Shown: positions 32,157 to 42,515 of the stretch, piece by piece
Layout of the letters: each line of letters opens with the position of its first letter
Numbering within the stretch: the first letter of the stretch is position 1
Source of the DNA: Dokdonella immobilis
GTDB lineage: Bacteria; Pseudomonadota; Gammaproteobacteria; Xanthomonadales; Rhodanobacteraceae
DNA: 64,000 bases
Direction of reading: 5' to 3'
Assembly: GCF_900115085.1 (NCBI RefSeq)
Contig: NZ_FOVF01000003.1
Coordinates: 219,917 to 283,916 of the forward strand
Program-made: the position numbers and the translations under genes
Notes under the pieces: model-generated
The model's input: only the letters and a program-made list of their open reading frames with translations
The model's database searches: none
Told to the model about the DNA's origin: nothing

Positions 32157-32789
32157 TCAGCCCGCGACGCGCGCGGGCGCGGCTTCGGAGGCCATGCTGA
32201 GCTCGTCGGTCAGCGCGATGACCTGCTTTTCCATGTCGATGACGAGGTCGTTGACGCGACCGCGGAAATAACGATGGAAGAAATAGGCCGGAATCGCCAC
32301 GCACAGGCCGCTGGCCGTACAGACCAGGGCTTCGCCGATGCCGCCGGCCATCTTCAACGGATCACCGACGCCGCTGACCATGACCGCGAAGAACATGCTG
32401 ATCATGCCGAACACCGTGCCAAGCAGGCCGAGCAGCGGCGAGATCAGGGCGATCGTGCCGAGCGTGTTGAGGAATCGCTCGAGCTGGTGGACGACGTGGC
32501 GACCGGTGTCCTCGACGCGTTCCTTGATGATGTCGCGCGAGCGGTGGCGGACCAGGAGGGCGGCTGCCAGCAGTTCGCCGAGCGGCGAAGTCTGGCGCAG
32601 GGCCTCGATGTGCTTGGGATCGAGTTTGCGGGTACGGGCCCAGGTCATGACCTGTTCGCCGAGTTCAGGCGGAATCACGGCCTTGCGCCGCAAGGTCCAG
32701 AAGCGTTCCAGGATGATCGCCAGGGCAACCGCCGAGCAAATCAGGATGGGCACCATGGCCCAACCACCAGCAATAAGAATTTCAAGCAC
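32157..32789 (-). CDS. exbB: ExbB/MotA/TolQ family proton channel protein
   Basis: 210 residues from a GTG at 32789 with AGGGAG upstream; the open frame runs on into sequence that is not membrane-like. Three helices are visible: ILIAGGWAMVPILICSAVALAIILERF, FLNTLGTIALISPLLGLLGTVFGMISMF and IGEALVCTASGLCVAIPAYFFHRYF. It works with ExbD, 6 bases downstream. Confidence 0.9.
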   Translation of the reverse strand: MLEILIAGGWAMVPILICSAVALAIILERFWTLRRKAVIPPELGEQVMTWARTRKLDPKHIEALRQTSPLGELLAAALLVRHRSRDIIKERVEDTGRHVVHQLERFLNTLGTIALISPLLGLLGTVFGMISMFFAVMVSGVGDPLKMAGGIGEALVCTASGLCVAIPAYFFHRYFRGRVNDLVIDMEKQVIALTDELSMASEAAPARVAG

Positions 32790-32871
32790 TTGGAGCAACT
32801 CCCTGAGAGTTTGGATGACGCGATCGTGCCGCGCCAGTCGGCGATGATACCAGCGTGCGCAAGCGCCCTCC

Positions 32872-35220
32872 CTAGCGCATTCGCCACCAGGCGCTGCGCA
32901 ACAGGCGGCCCTGTTCGGTCTGCAGGCCGTCGCGACCAAAACGCAGGTGCAGATACCCGCTGCTCCCCGTGTTCATCAGCGGGACCGCCCGTTGCGCATA
33001 ACGCTCGAGGACATCGGCATGCGGATGCCCGAACTGGTTCCTGTAGCCGGCCGATATCAGTCCGAGCTGCGGCGATAGCGCGTCGAGAAAGGCCGACGAG
33101 GACGCCGTCTTGCTGCCATGGTGCGGCACGCTCATGACCAGGGGACGCGGCCCCTCGCCGAGTGCGGCGGCGATGGCCGGCTCGACGCGCGATGTCGCGT
33201 CACCGGTCAGCAGCAGGCTGCCATAGCGGCCTGCGACGAGGATCACGCAGGAACGATCATTGCTCTTCGTCGCTTCGTCGCGAGATGCGGAAACGCCTCG
33301 CATCTGCACGTCGTCCGTGGCCTCGCCGAACGCACTCGGGCAGTCGCCGGCTGGCAGGTCGAGACGGTCCGGCTCACCGCTTTCGATCGGCGCATCCGGA
33401 AAGGCCAGGTGCAGCGCACGGGCACCTCCGGCATGGTCGCTGTCGCCATGGCTGATGACGATGCGATCGAGGGCGCCGATGCCGAGCGCGTGCAGCGACG
33501 GGATCACCACGGCCTCGCCGACGTCGAAGCCGCTCGGGTAGCGCGGGCCGGCATCGTAGAGCCAGGCGCCGTCCCGACTGTGCACGAGCACCGCGAGACC
33601 CTGCCCGACGTCGAACATCCAGGCCTCGAACTCGCCTTCGGCCAGATCCTGCTGCGGCGGCACCAGCAATGGCAGCAGCAGGAGCACGCCGAGCCAGCGC
33701 ACCGGCACGCCGCGCGGCAACAGCATCCAGGCCGTGCCGACCAAGGCGAGGAGCAAGGCCCACAGCGGCGCCGCCGCGAAATAGACCTGGGCCGAGGGAA
33801 GCGCAGCCAGCCACTCCATGATCCGCCACAGCCCCGTGAGCAGATGGTCAGCCGCGTGCAGCAGTGGACCACCCAGGGCCGGCCAGTCGACGACCAGCAG
33901 GCTGCCGGCCACGGTCAGCGGGACGACGAGGAAGCTGACCCACGGCACGGCGATCAGGTTGGCGATCGGCCCGATCAGCGAACCCTGGCCGAAGAACCAG
34001 ACGCTGAGCGGCAGCAGGGCCAGGCTCAGGCCGAGCTGGACGCGCGGCAGTTCGCGCCAGGCCGGCACTTCGATGCCACCCGCGCGCGTCATCGAAAGCA
34101 GGATCGCGACGCCGACGAAGGACAACCAGAAGCCTGCCGACAGGACCGCCAGCGGATCCCAGGCCACGATCGCCAGCGCGGCCAGCGCCAGGGCCTGCGC
34201 AACCGATGTTGCGCGTCGCGCAAACCGCGCGAGCAGCGCGATCGCGATCATCAGCAGGGTGCGTACGGTTGGCACGCCCATGCCGGCGAGCATCCCGTAG
34301 CCGAACGCGCAGGCCATCGCGACCGGCGCTTCGATCAGGGGCCCGGGGATGCGCAGGGTGAGCCGTGGAAAGAGCTTCCACAGCAGGCGGCCGAGCAAGG
34401 CGCCGAATGCGGCGAACATGCCGACATGCAAGCCCGAGATGGCGATCAGGTGACCGATCCCGGTTGCGCGCAGGACCTGCCATTCGGGCTCGCCGATCGC
34501 ACTCTGGTCGCCCACGGCCAGTGCGCGCAGCAGACCGCTCGATGGACTGGAACCCAGCTCACGGCCGACCGCCTGTGCAATCGACTGGCGCCAGAGGTCG
34601 ATGCAGGGTCCCGCCGCGCTGCCCGTACTGCGGTTGTCACGATCCTCGCGCACGTAGCCGACCGCCACGACGCCGCGCTGCGCGGCACCGCGCTCGCTGT
34701 CATGGCCACCCGGATTGACCAATCCGCGCGGCGGGCGCAAGCGCAGGCGCAGCTGCCAGTTCGTGCATGGCGAAAGCTCGGGCGCCTTGTCATACCAGTT
34801 CAGGCGCACGCGTCCGCGCAGCGAAAGCGGTTTGCCATCCAGCATCGCCGAGGCGATGTCGAAATCGAAACGCGTGCTGTCGGGACCGACGTTCGGCAAG
34901 CCACGGACAGTGCCGACCACATCGAAATCGCGACCATGCAGCGCATCCGGCAGACGCGCCCCGAGCACGCCCTGGGCGTGCCATGCCGTCCAGAAGAAGC
35001 CAAGCAGGAACCAGACCGGCAGTCGATCAAGACGACGCACGAACAGCAGCCCCAGCGCCACGACCGCGGCCGTGCCAGCCAGCGCCGGGGACGGCAGCCC
35101 GGTCAGCGCCTGGACGGCGACAGCACCGAGGACAGTCGCGATGCCGCGCGCCACCGTGATCGTCGGCAGCGCAAATGCCGATGATCGTGGCTGGTTTGCC
35201 TGGCGCAGTGGCGTGTCCAT
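32872..35220 (-). CDS. comEC: DNA uptake channel ComEC/Rec2
   Basis: 782 residues from the ATG at 35220. The N-terminal helices and DUF4131-like part lead to the Competence domain (ATGIGHLIAISGLHVGMFAAFGALLGRLLWKL). A C-terminal metallo-beta-lactamase domain contains ISHGDSDHAGG (about residue 590) and MSVPHHGSKTASS. The family carries single-stranded DNA across the inner membrane during natural transformation, so the host may be competent; other com genes are not in the window. Confidence 0.93.
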   Translation of the reverse strand: MDTPLRQANQPRSSAFALPTITVARGIATVLGAVAVQALTGLPSPALAGTAAVVALGLLFVRRLDRLPVWFLLGFFWTAWHAQGVLGARLPDALHGRDFDVVGTVRGLPNVGPDSTRFDFDIASAMLDGKPLSLRGRVRLNWYDKAPELSPCTNWQLRLRLRPPRGLVNPGGHDSERGAAQRGVVAVGYVREDRDNRSTGSAAGPCIDLWRQSIAQAVGRELGSSPSSGLLRALAVGDQSAIGEPEWQVLRATGIGHLIAISGLHVGMFAAFGALLGRLLWKLFPRLTLRIPGPLIEAPVAMACAFGYGMLAGMGVPTVRTLLMIAIALLARFARRATSVAQALALAALAIVAWDPLAVLSAGFWLSFVGVAILLSMTRAGGIEVPAWRELPRVQLGLSLALLPLSVWFFGQGSLIGPIANLIAVPWVSFLVVPLTVAGSLLVVDWPALGGPLLHAADHLLTGLWRIMEWLAALPSAQVYFAAAPLWALLLALVGTAWMLLPRGVPVRWLGVLLLLPLLVPPQQDLAEGEFEAWMFDVGQGLAVLVHSRDGAWLYDAGPRYPSGFDVGEAVVIPSLHALGIGALDRIVISHGDSDHAGGARALHLAFPDAPIESGEPDRLDLPAGDCPSAFGEATDDVQMRGVSASRDEATKSNDRSCVILVAGRYGSLLLTGDATSRVEPAIAAALGEGPRPLVMSVPHHGSKTASSSAFLDALSPQLGLISAGYRNQFGHPHADVLERYAQRAVPLMNTGSSGYLHLRFGRDGLQTEQGRLLRSAWWRMR

Positions 35221-35311
35221 GTCGCCGATCCTTCCCTGCTCGGGCACAGGCGCCTGCCGCTGCCCCGTTCGTCCCGTGCCGACCGTTGGGTCAGGTCGGC
35301 CACCTGTTGAC

Positions 35312-36046
35312 TCAAGCGCGCGCGGCGATCTCCAACTCGTGCAGTTTCCCGCCGCGCAATTCGAGGGTGCGATCCATGCGAGCCGCCAGGCCACGGTCAT
35401 GGGTGACCAGCACCAGGGCGGTGCCGATCTCGCGGTTCAGTTCGAGCATCAGTTCGTAGACCTGCGCGGCGTTGTCCTCGTCGAGGTTTCCGGTGGGTTC
35501 GTCACCGAGCACGCAGGCCGGCCGCGTCACCAGTGCGCGCGCCACGGCGGCGCGCTGGCGCTCGCCACCGCTCAGTTCGCCGGGCTTGTGGCCAAGGCGC
35601 ATGCCGAGCCCGACCCGTCCGAGCAGTTCGCTGGCGCGCTCGCGGGCCTGGCCGATCGGCGTGCCGCGGATCAGCAGCGGCATGCAGACGTTTTCCAGGG
35701 CGGTGAATTCCGGCAGCAGGTGATGGAACTGGTAGATGAAACCGAGCGAGCGGTTGCGCAGTTCGCCGCGGGCGCGATCGGACAGCCGCGACATGGTCTG
35801 GCCCTCGACCTCGACTTCGCCGCCGGTCGCCTTGTCGAGCCCGCCGAGGATGTGCAGCAGGGTGCTCTTGCCGGTGCCCGAGGCGCCGACGATCGAGACC
35901 GTCTCGTTGCGACGCACATGGAAACTGACGTCGTGCAGCACGTCGGTGCGCAGATTGCCTTCTTCGTAGATCTTGGCGACGCCGACCGCGCGCAGGACGA
36001 CATCGGCATTCGGGGCTGATGGGTTTTTCAATCGGGAATCACTCAT
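35312..36046 (-). CDS. lolD: Lipoprotein-releasing ABC ATPase LolD
   Basis: 244 residues. Walker [10 protein letters not shown] at 54-62, signature [16 protein letters not shown] and Walker [17 protein letters not shown]. It powers release of outer-membrane lipoproteins from the inner membrane. The start overlaps the end of the lolC/E gene by 8 bases. Confidence 0.94.
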   Translation of the reverse strand: MSDSRLKNPSAPNADVVLRAVGVAKIYEEGNLRTDVLHDVSFHVRRNETVSIVGASGTGKSTLLHILGGLDKATGGEVEVEGQTMSRLSDRARGELRNRSLGFIYQFHHLLPEFTALENVCMPLLIRGTPIGQARERASELLGRVGLGMRLGHKPGELSGGERQRAAVARALVTRPACVLGDEPTGNLDEDNAAQVYELMLELNREIGTALVLVTHDRGLAARMDRTLELRGGKLHELEIAARA

Positions 36047-37280
36047 AGCGCAGCGCCGCCGCCGGATCGATCCGGGCCGCCCGCCAGGCCGGATACAGGG
36101 TGGCGAGAATGCAGAACAGGAAGGCCGTAAGCGTGATCCAGCTGACATCGCTCCACTGCAGGTCGGACGGCAACTCGCTGATGTAGTAGACATCCGCGGA
36201 TAGGAAGGCGACACCGAAGGTGTGTTCGATCCAGCGCACGATCGCGGTCAGGTTGAGCGAGAGCAGCACGCCGAAGCCAACGCCGAGGAAGATGCCGAGC
36301 GTGCCGACCAGCACGCCCTGGACCATGAATACGCCCATGATGCTGCGCGGACTCTGGCCGAGCGTGCGCAGGATCGCGATATCGGCCTGCTTGTCGGTGA
36401 CCAGCATGACCAGGGTGGAAACGAGATTGAACGCGGCCACGGCGACGATCAGGGACAGGATAAGGAACATCACCTTTTTCTCCATGGCAATGGCCTTGAA
36501 GAAGTTGCTGTGCCCCTGCATCCAGTCGGACACCATGTAGGACTGGCCGAGCTGCCCGGACAGGTCGCGCGCCACCGAGTAGGCCAGGAACATGTCGTCG
36601 AGGCGCAACCGGATGCCGCTCGGACCATCCAGGCGATACAGGGTCTCGGCATCCTGCATGTGCACGACCGCCATCGCGCCGTCGTATTCCTGCATGCCGA
36701 CTTCGAAGATGCCGCTGACCTTGAAACGCTTGAAGCGCGGCTGCACGCCGACCGGCGAGGTGCTGACCTCCGGCGTAATCACGGTGACGAAATCGCCGAC
36801 GCCGACACCGAGCTTCATTGCCAGTTCGCTGCCGAGCACGATGCGGAAGCCGCCCGCGACCAGGTCGTCGAGCTTGCCCTCCTTCATCTTGCGGTCGATC
36901 TCGGAAACCTTCGGCTCGTAGTCCGGCAGCACGCCGCGGATGATCGCTCCCGATACGCGCCCGCCCTGCAGCATCGCCTCGCGCTCGACATAGGGCGCGG
37001 CACCGAGCACGTGCGGGTTGGTCTCGACCCGCTCGATCGCCTGCTGCCAGCCGTGCACGCTTTCGTCGATGCCTTCCACGGTCGCGTGCGCGACCATGCC
37101 AAGGATGCGGCTCTTGAGTTCCTGGTCGAACCCGTTCATGACCGAGATGACCGTGATCAGTGCGGTCACGCCGACCGCGATGCCGAGGATCGACACCAGT
37201 GAGATGAACGAGATGAAATGGTTGCGGCGCTTGGCCCGCGTATAGCGCAGGCCGATGAAGAACTCGAGCGGTCGGAACAT
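36039..37280 (-). CDS. Lipoprotein-releasing permease LolC/LolE
   Basis: 413 residues from the ATG at 37280; a TTG 24 bases upstream is possible. An N-terminal helix ([30 protein letters not shown]) is followed by a large periplasmic MacB-like domain and three C-terminal helices with the FtsX pattern. Only one permease gene accompanies lolD here, so it may form a homodimer (LolF-like) or have a distant partner. LolC versus LolE cannot be decided by eye. Confidence 0.92.
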   Translation of the reverse strand: MFRPLEFFIGLRYTRAKRRNHFISFISLVSILGIAVGVTALITVISVMNGFDQELKSRILGMVAHATVEGIDESVHGWQQAIERVETNPHVLGAAPYVEREAMLQGGRVSGAIIRGVLPDYEPKVSEIDRKMKEGKLDDLVAGGFRIVLGSELAMKLGVGVGDFVTVITPEVSTSPVGVQPRFKRFKVSGIFEVGMQEYDGAMAVVHMQDAETLYRLDGPSGIRLRLDDMFLAYSVARDLSGQLGQSYMVSDWMQGHSNFFKAIAMEKKVMFLILSLIVAVAAFNLVSTLVMLVTDKQADIAILRTLGQSPRSIMGVFMVQGVLVGTLGIFLGVGFGVLLSLNLTAIVRWIEHTFGVAFLSADVYYISELPSDLQWSDVSWITLTAFLFCILATLYPAWRAARIDPAAALRYE

Positions 37281-37479
37281 GCTGTGGGTCAGTCCTTGGT
37301 TCAAACCGCCGGGGCGCTAGCGTGCCGTGCGGTCCACTCCAGACAGCGGAATCCGGCCAGAGTGCCGCAATCGACCGGCTGTGGGCAAGCCTCATGGCGG
37401 CGAAGGGCGACAATTCTTCGGTACGCCCCCGCTTCATGGCGGGAGCGGGTGCGAGGGCGTTGCCGCTTCGTCCTGGGAT

Positions 37480-38487
37480 TCGGCCTCAGCCGCGATGTTC
37501 TCTGCGCAAGCGTGCCGAAAGGCATCGAGCCTGAAGGCTCTTCCTACAGAGAGCGGGTGATGAATGGTGCGGACTTCGGTGACCATTCCCGCGTTGCCGC
37601 TTCGTTGTAGGAAGCGGCTTCAGCCGCGATGCTCCTGGTGCAATGTGGTGAACGGCATCGTGACGGAAGGCATCGCGCCTGAAGGCGCTCCTACGAAGAG
37701 CAAGCGAAGGGATGCGCGGATTTCGCTGACCATTCCCGCGTTGCCGCTTCGTTGTAGGAAGCGGCTTCAGCCGCGATGCTCTTGGTGAATCGTGGTGAAC
37801 GGGATCGTGACGGAAGGCATCGCGCCTGAAGGCGCTCCTACAAAAAGCACGCTAACGGATGCGCGGGTTTCGCTGACCGTTCCCGCGTTGCCGCTTCGTT
37901 GTAGGAAGCGGCTTCAGCCGCGATGCTCCTGGTGCAATGTGATGAACGGGATCGTGACGGAAGGCATCGCGCCTGAAGGCGCTCCTACGAAGAGCAAACG
38001 AAGGGAGGCGCGGGTTTCGCTGACCGTTCCCGCGTTGCCGCTTCGTTGTAGGAGCGGCTTCAGCCGCGATGCTCTTGGTGAATCGTGCTGAACGGCATCG
38101 TGACGGAAGGCATCGCGCCTGAAGGCGCTCCTACGAAGAGCAAGCGAAGGGATGCGCGGATTTCGCTGACCGTTCCCGCGTTGCCGCTTCGTTGTAGGAG
38201 CGGCTTCAGCCGCGATGCTCTTGGTGAATCGTGCTGAACGGCATCGTGACGGAAGGCATCGCGCCTGAAGGCGCTCCTACGAAGAGCAAGCGAAGGGATG
38301 CGCGGATTTCGCTGACCGTTCCCGCGTTGCCGCTTCGTTGTAGGAGCGGCTTTAGCCGCGATGCTCCTGGTGCAATGTGGTGAACGGGATCGTGACGGAA
38401 GGCATCGCGACTGAAGGCGCTCCTACGAAAAGCAAGCGAAGGGATGCGCGGGTTTCGCCTATCGCTCCCGCGTTGCCGCTTCGTTGT
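37480..38487. repeat. Tandem array of paired REP elements (BIME-like)
   Basis: About six units of roughly 148 bases repeat head to tail, plus one degenerate unit at the left. Each unit has a type A palindrome (core GCGGCTTCAGCCGC, e.g. 37602-37630) and, facing it, a type B palindrome (core GCGCCTTCAGGCGC, e.g. 37670-37695). The bases that differ between A and B lie in the stems and stay paired. Spacer text (CTGACCGTTCCCGCGTTGCCGCTTCG split over unit borders) is also conserved. The array fills the whole gap between ygfX and lolC/E and holds no gene. Confidence 0.88.
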
Positions 38488-38492
38488 TACCT

Positions 38493-38900
38493 TCAGCTTG
38501 CGGCCAGGACCAGCAACAAGCGCCGGCGCGTCTCCGCGTCGAGGTTGTCCGGAGCGAGTACGAAGCGCCGCGGGCGACGCGTCCCCGCAGCGAATGCGAG
38601 CACCAGCAGGACGCCGCGCCTGATGTGGTGAGCGAGCTCGACCGCTTCCTCGTTTCCGCTGCGGTCGACGAGAATCCAGCCCGCTTCGCCGTGTGCCATG
38701 CGTACAACCGGGCAGTCAGCGAACCGCCACGCGGCGTGCCCCGCATAGCCAAGCGCCAACAGCACAAGAGGGATTTTCAGAAAGCCCCCCAGACCGCTCA
38801 GCACGACGGCCAACGCGGCCAGCGCCCCGCACGCCAACACGCCGGCCAGGATCAGGCGCGACGGCGTGTAGTCAAACGCGATGGCGGGTGCGGATTTCAT
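38493..38900 (-). CDS. ygfX: YgfX-like inner membrane protein
   Basis: 135 residues. Two adjacent hydrophobic helices (LILAGVLACGALAALAVVLSGLGGF, IPLVLLALGYAGHAAW) are followed by a beta-rich cytoplasmic part (AGWILVDRSGNEEAVEL...RRFVLAPDNLDAETRRRL). In E. coli ygfX sits next to ygfY/sdhE and was proposed as the toxin CptA that blocks division proteins. Here it overlaps sdhE by 29 bases, which supports the call. Confidence 0.8.
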   Translation of the reverse strand: MKSAPAIAFDYTPSRLILAGVLACGALAALAVVLSGLGGFLKIPLVLLALGYAGHAAWRFADCPVVRMAHGEAGWILVDRSGNEEAVELAHHIRRGVLLVLAFAAGTRRPRRFVLAPDNLDAETRRRLLLVLAAS

Positions 38901-39117
38901 CGATCACGCGGGCCTGGAGCGGATCGGGGGGCGCACTGCGGCCCATGATCCAGTCCCACAGGTCGGGGTCCTGCTGCTCGAGCAGGTCGGCGAATCCCTG
39001 GCGCAAATCGGCGGCGGCGTCGGGGTAGCGCTGCTCGAGCCACCAGCCGACCAGCTGGTCGAGTTCGCGTGTGCCGCGTCGACAACGCCAGCGCAGGCGC
39101 TTGATCTCATCGTCCAT
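38872..39117 (-). CDS. sdhE: Succinate dehydrogenase assembly factor SdhE
   Basis: 81 residues. Promotes FAD attachment to SdhA. The RGxxE motif is seen as RRGTRELDQLVGWW, and the helical end as LLEQQDPDLWDWIMGRSAPPD. It directly follows sdhB in the sdh operon. It is also annotated CptB, antitoxin to YgfX, in some genomes. Confidence 0.93.
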   Translation of the reverse strand: MDDEIKRLRWRCRRGTRELDQLVGWWLEQRYPDAAADLRQGFADLLEQQDPDLWDWIMGRSAPPDPLQARVIDEIRTRHRV

Positions 39118-39137
39118 GAGCGAGCCGGTCGACAGCC

Positions 39138-39920
39138 TCAGGCGCGGCGTTCGACCATCAGCTTCTTGATCTCTGCGATCGCCTTGGCCGGGTTGAGGCC
39201 CTTCGGGCAGGTCCGCGTGCAGTTCATGATCGTGTGGCAGCGGTACAGCCGGAAAGGATCCTCGAGCTCGTCGAGCCGCGTGCCGGTGTCCTCGTCGCGG
39301 CTGTCGACGATCCAGCGATAGGCCTGCAGCAGGATGGCCGGCCCCAGGTAGCGATCGCCATTCCACCAGTAGCTCGGGCAACTGGTCGAGCAGCAGGCGC
39401 AGAGGATGCACTCGTACAGGCCGTCGAGCCTGGCCCGGTCTTCCTTGGACTGCAGGCGCTCCTTCGGCGGTGCCGCGCTCTGCGTGCGCAGCCACGGCTT
39501 GATCGACGCGTACTGGGCGTAGAAGTGGGTCATGTCCGGCACCAGGTCCTTGACCACGGACATGTGCGGCAGCGGATAGATCGGCACGTCGCCCTTCGAG
39601 CAATCCTCGATCGCCTTGGTGCAGGCCAGCGTGTTGGTGCCGTCGATGTTCATCGCGCAGGAGCCGCAGATGCCCTCGCGGCAGGAGCGGCGGAACGTCA
39701 GGGTCGGATCGATCTCGTTCTTGATCTTGATCAGCGCGTCGAGAACCATCGGTCCGCAGGTGGCCAGGTCGACCTCGTAGGTGTCGATGCGCGGGTTCGC
39801 GCCATCCTCGGGATTCCAGCGATAGACGCGGAACTCGCGGACGGTCTTCGCCCCAGGCTTGGCCGGATACCGCTTGCCCTGCTGGATCTTCGAATTTTTG
39901 GGAAGTGCAAACTCAGCCAT
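39138..39920 (-). CDS. sdhB: Succinate dehydrogenase iron-sulfur subunit
   Basis: 260 residues. Transfers electrons from FAD to ubiquinone. The 2Fe-2S ligands are in [21 protein letters not shown]; the 4Fe-4S and 3Fe-4S ligands are in [16 protein letters not shown] and [14 protein letters not shown]. It begins 8 bases inside the end of a small membrane-protein gene. Confidence 0.97.
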   Translation of the reverse strand: MAEFALPKNSKIQQGKRYPAKPGAKTVREFRVYRWNPEDGANPRIDTYEVDLATCGPMVLDALIKIKNEIDPTLTFRRSCREGICGSCAMNIDGTNTLACTKAIEDCSKGDVPIYPLPHMSVVKDLVPDMTHFYAQYASIKPWLRTQSAAPPKERLQSKEDRARLDGLYECILCACCSTSCPSYWWNGDRYLGPAILLQAYRWIVDSRDEDTGTRLDELEDPFRLYRCHTIMNCTRTCPKGLNPAKAIAEIKKLMVERRA

Positions 39921-40137
39921 GACTTGAATTCTCCGTGCGAACCGTGATCGTGATCCGCAACATCTTGAGTATCAAATAGACAACGATTGCGAGAGGCGGA
40001 CAAAGCAGAAAAAACATGACCCAGAAAACCAGCTGACTGCGTTCCGGGCTACGCACGTACCAGCGACGCAAAACAATCCCTGCAACGCCAATCAACGCAA
40101 TCCAGATCAGATACCAGAGTCCGTTCATCGCAGTCAT
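39913..40137 (-). CDS. Small membrane protein inside the sdh operon
   Basis: 74 residues from the ATG at 40137, which has AGGAG at the proper distance. Two hydrophobic helices ([17 protein letters not shown] and [22 protein letters not shown]) are joined by a short basic loop [11 protein letters not shown]. It does not resemble SdhC or SdhD, which are present elsewhere in the operon. It overlaps sdhB by 8 bases, so it is coexpressed with it. Function unknown. Confidence 0.7.
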   Translation of the reverse strand: MTAMNGLWYLIWIALIGVAGIVLRRWYVRSPERSQLVFWVMFFLLCPPLAIVVYLILKMLRITITVRTENSSHG

Positions 40138-40200
40138 CAGAACGCTCCTCTCGATTCTGTATCCGGGCTCCACGATGCGAGTTCGTGTATCCGGCCAACC

Positions 40201-40225
40201 GCATCGCGCCTGAAGGCGCTCCTAC
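40201..40225 (-). repeat. REP palindrome, type B
   Basis: Type B core GCGCCTTCAGGCGC, reverse orientation, within the sdh operon between sdhA and the small membrane-protein gene. It directly abuts the heptamer microsatellite. Confidence 0.8.
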
Positions 40226-40302
40226 GATTCCCGATTCCCGATTCCCGATTCCCGATTCCCGATTCCCGATTCCCGATTCCCGATTCCCGATTCCCGATTC
40301 CC
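40226..40302. repeat. GATTCCC heptamer microsatellite (11 units)
   Basis: Eleven perfect tandem copies of GATTCCC, followed by a few degenerate ones up to about 40324, close to the sdhA stop. On the sense strand of the operon the unit is GGGAATC, so G-triplets recur every 7 bases and could fold as a G-quadruplex with four-base loops. It is non-coding. Confidence 0.93.
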
Positions 40303-40328
40303 GAATCTCCAATCCCGATTCCCGGCTC

Positions 40329-42119
40329 CTAATACACCCGCTTCTTCGGCGGAACGACCTCGACATCGTCGCTCAGCGTGTACATGTGCACGGGGCGGAA
40401 ATCGAAGCCGGCCTTGCCCTTTTCGTCGACCTTGACCAGGGTGTGCTTCTGCCAGTTGGCATCGTCGCGATCCGGGAAGTCCTCGTGCGCATGCGCGCCG
40501 CGGCTTTCCTTGCGCTGTTCCGCCGACGTGATCGTCGCCACCGCGTTGTAGAGCAGGTTCTGCAGTTCGTAAGTCTCGATCAGGTCCGAATTCCAGACCA
40601 GCGAACGGTCGCTGACCTTGACGTCCTCGAAGCTCGAGAAGATGGTCGCCATCTTGTCGCAGCCCTCCTTGAGCGTCTTCGAGGTGCGGAACACGGCGGC
40701 GTCGCTCTGCATCGTGCGCTGCATGTTGAGGCGGATCTCGGCGGTCGGCGACGAGCCCTTGGCATTGCGCAGCTTGTCGAGGTTGGCCAGCGCCTTGTCG
40801 CAGGCCGATGGCGGCAAAACCTTGTGCGCGGATCCGGATTTGATCGTCTCGGCGCAGCGGTTGGCCACGGCACGGCCGAACACGACCAGGTCGAGCAGCG
40901 AATTCGAACCGAGCCGGTTGGCGCCATGCACCGACACGCAGGCCGCCTCGCCGATCGCATACAGACCGTGGACCACCTGGTCGGGATTCTCGCCGACCTT
41001 CTGCACGACTTCGCCGTGGTAGTTGGTCGGGATACCGCCCATGTTGTAGTGCACGGTCGGCAGCACCGGGATCGGCTGCTTCGTCACGTCGACATTGGCG
41101 AAGATGCGCGCGCTTTCGGCGATGCCGGGCAGCTTCTCGTGAATCACTTCGGGCCCGAGGTGGGTCAGGTCGAGCAGGATGTGGTCCTTGTCCTCGCCGA
41201 CACCGCGGCCCTCGCGGATCTCGATCGTCATCGAGCGGCTGACCACGTCGCGCGAGGCCAGGTCCTTGTAGTGCGGCGCGTAGCGCTCCATGAAGCGCTC
41301 GCCCTTCGCGTTGCGCAGGATGCCGCCTTCGCCGCGTACGCCTTCGGTGATCAGGCAGCCGGCGCCGTAGATGCCGGTCGGATGGAACTGCACGAACTCC
41401 ATGTCCTGCAGGGCCAGGCCCGACCGCAGGACCAGGCCGCCGCCGTCACCGGTGCAGGTATGCGCCGAGGTCGCGCTGAAATAGGCGCGACCGTAACCGC
41501 CGGTGGCGAGCACCACGCCGTGGCCGCGGAACAGGTGCAGGGTGCCCTCGGCCATGTCGAGCGCGAGCACGCCACGGCAGACGCCTTCCTCGTCCCAGAT
41601 CAGGTCGAGAGCGAAGTACTCGATCATGAAGCGCGCATCGTGCGCGAGCGACTGCTGGTAAAGCGTATGCAGCATGGCGTGACCGGTGCGGTCGGCGGCT
41701 GCGCAGGTGCGCTGCGCCGCCGGGCCTTCGCCGTACTTGGTGGTCATGCCGCCGAATGGGCGCTGGTAGATCCTGCCGTCCTCGGTGCGCGAAAACGGCA
41801 CGCCGTAGTGCTCGAGCTCGATGATCGCGGCCGGCGCTTCCTTGCACATGTACTCGATCGCATCCTGGTCGCCGAGCCAGTCGGAGCCCTTGATCGTGTC
41901 GAAATAGTGATAGCGCCAGTCATCGTCGCCCATGTTGCCGAGTGCAGCCGAGATGCCGCCCTGGGCGGCGACCGTGTGCGAGCGGGTCGGGAACACCTTG
42001 GTGATGCAAACCGTCTTCAGGCCCTTGGCGGCGAGCCCGAAGGTGGCGCGCAGCCCCGAGCCGCCGGCGCCGACGACGACCATGTCGTATTCGTGTTCCT
42101 GGATCTTGTATGCGGACAT
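40329..42119 (-). CDS. sdhA: Succinate dehydrogenase flavoprotein subunit
   Basis: 596 residues. Oxidises succinate. FAD fold [17 protein letters not shown] near the N-terminus; the covalent FAD histidine is in [17 protein letters not shown]. Substrate-site motifs include [18 protein letters not shown] and [22 protein letters not shown]. It follows sdhD by three bases. Confidence 0.97.
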   Translation of the reverse strand: MSAYKIQEHEYDMVVVGAGGSGLRATFGLAAKGLKTVCITKVFPTRSHTVAAQGGISAALGNMGDDDWRYHYFDTIKGSDWLGDQDAIEYMCKEAPAAIIELEHYGVPFSRTEDGRIYQRPFGGMTTKYGEGPAAQRTCAAADRTGHAMLHTLYQQSLAHDARFMIEYFALDLIWDEEGVCRGVLALDMAEGTLHLFRGHGVVLATGGYGRAYFSATSAHTCTGDGGGLVLRSGLALQDMEFVQFHPTGIYGAGCLITEGVRGEGGILRNAKGERFMERYAPHYKDLASRDVVSRSMTIEIREGRGVGEDKDHILLDLTHLGPEVIHEKLPGIAESARIFANVDVTKQPIPVLPTVHYNMGGIPTNYHGEVVQKVGENPDQVVHGLYAIGEAACVSVHGANRLGSNSLLDLVVFGRAVANRCAETIKSGSAHKVLPPSACDKALANLDKLRNAKGSSPTAEIRLNMQRTMQSDAAVFRTSKTLKEGCDKMATIFSSFEDVKVSDRSLVWNSDLIETYELQNLLYNAVATITSAEQRKESRGAHAHEDFPDRDDANWQKHTLVKVDEKGKAGFDFRPVHMYTLSDDVEVVPPKKRVY

Positions 42120-42122
42120 GCT

Positions 42123-42515
42123 TCAGGCCCCCAGTGCGATTCGAACGACGGCCAGGATGCTGGCCAGGGCAACGAGGACACAGACGAACTTGATGACCAG
42201 GCGCGAGGTCAGCGCCAGCCCCGGTGTATGCACATAGTCTTCGATGATCACCTGCAGGCCGAGTTCGCCATGCCAGATCGAGGCGATCAGGAACGCGATC
42301 AGCAGGACCGCATTGCAGGGATGCGCGACCGCGGCTCGTGCCGAAGCGTAGTCGACACCGATCAGGCCGACCACGAACACGAGGAAATAGACGGACAGGA
42401 ACAGCAGGGCCACGGCAGTGACGCGCTGGACGATGAAATGATGGACGCCGTCCTTGGCCGAGCCGAGCCCGCGGGCATTCTTGAGCGGCTGGCGGTAGCG
42501 GTCGAAGTGGCTCAT
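42123..42515 (-). CDS. sdhD: Succinate dehydrogenase membrane anchor SdhD
   Basis: 130 residues, three transmembrane helices. It starts MSHFDRYRQPLKNARGLGSAKDGVHHFIVQRVTAV, typical of the alphaproteobacterial/xanthomonad anchor; the heme-ligand region is in ASIWHGELGLQVIIEDYVH. The ATG overlaps the sdhC stop by four bases. Confidence 0.93.
   Translation of the reverse strand: MSHFDRYRQPLKNARGLGSAKDGVHHFIVQRVTAVALLFLSVYFLVFVVGLIGVDYASARAAVAHPCNAVLLIAFLIASIWHGELGLQVIIEDYVHTPGLALTSRLVIKFVCVLVALASILAVVRIALGA

Noticed and set aside
33118..35184. 688-residue open frame on the plus strand
   Set aside because: Antisense to comEC with Gln/Arg/His-rich nonsense composition.
37564..38091. Repeat-protein reading frames (repeated LPLRCRKRLQPRCSW)
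   Set aside because: Translations of the REP array; no start signals and the repetition comes from the DNA repeat.
37480..38487. CRISPR array
   Set aside because: Whole 148-base units repeat, including the would-be spacers; repeats are REP palindromes and no cas genes are near.
40226..40302. CRISPR or phase-variable coding repeat
   Set aside because: The 7-base unit has no spacers and lies between genes, so it is a microsatellite and not a coding repeat.
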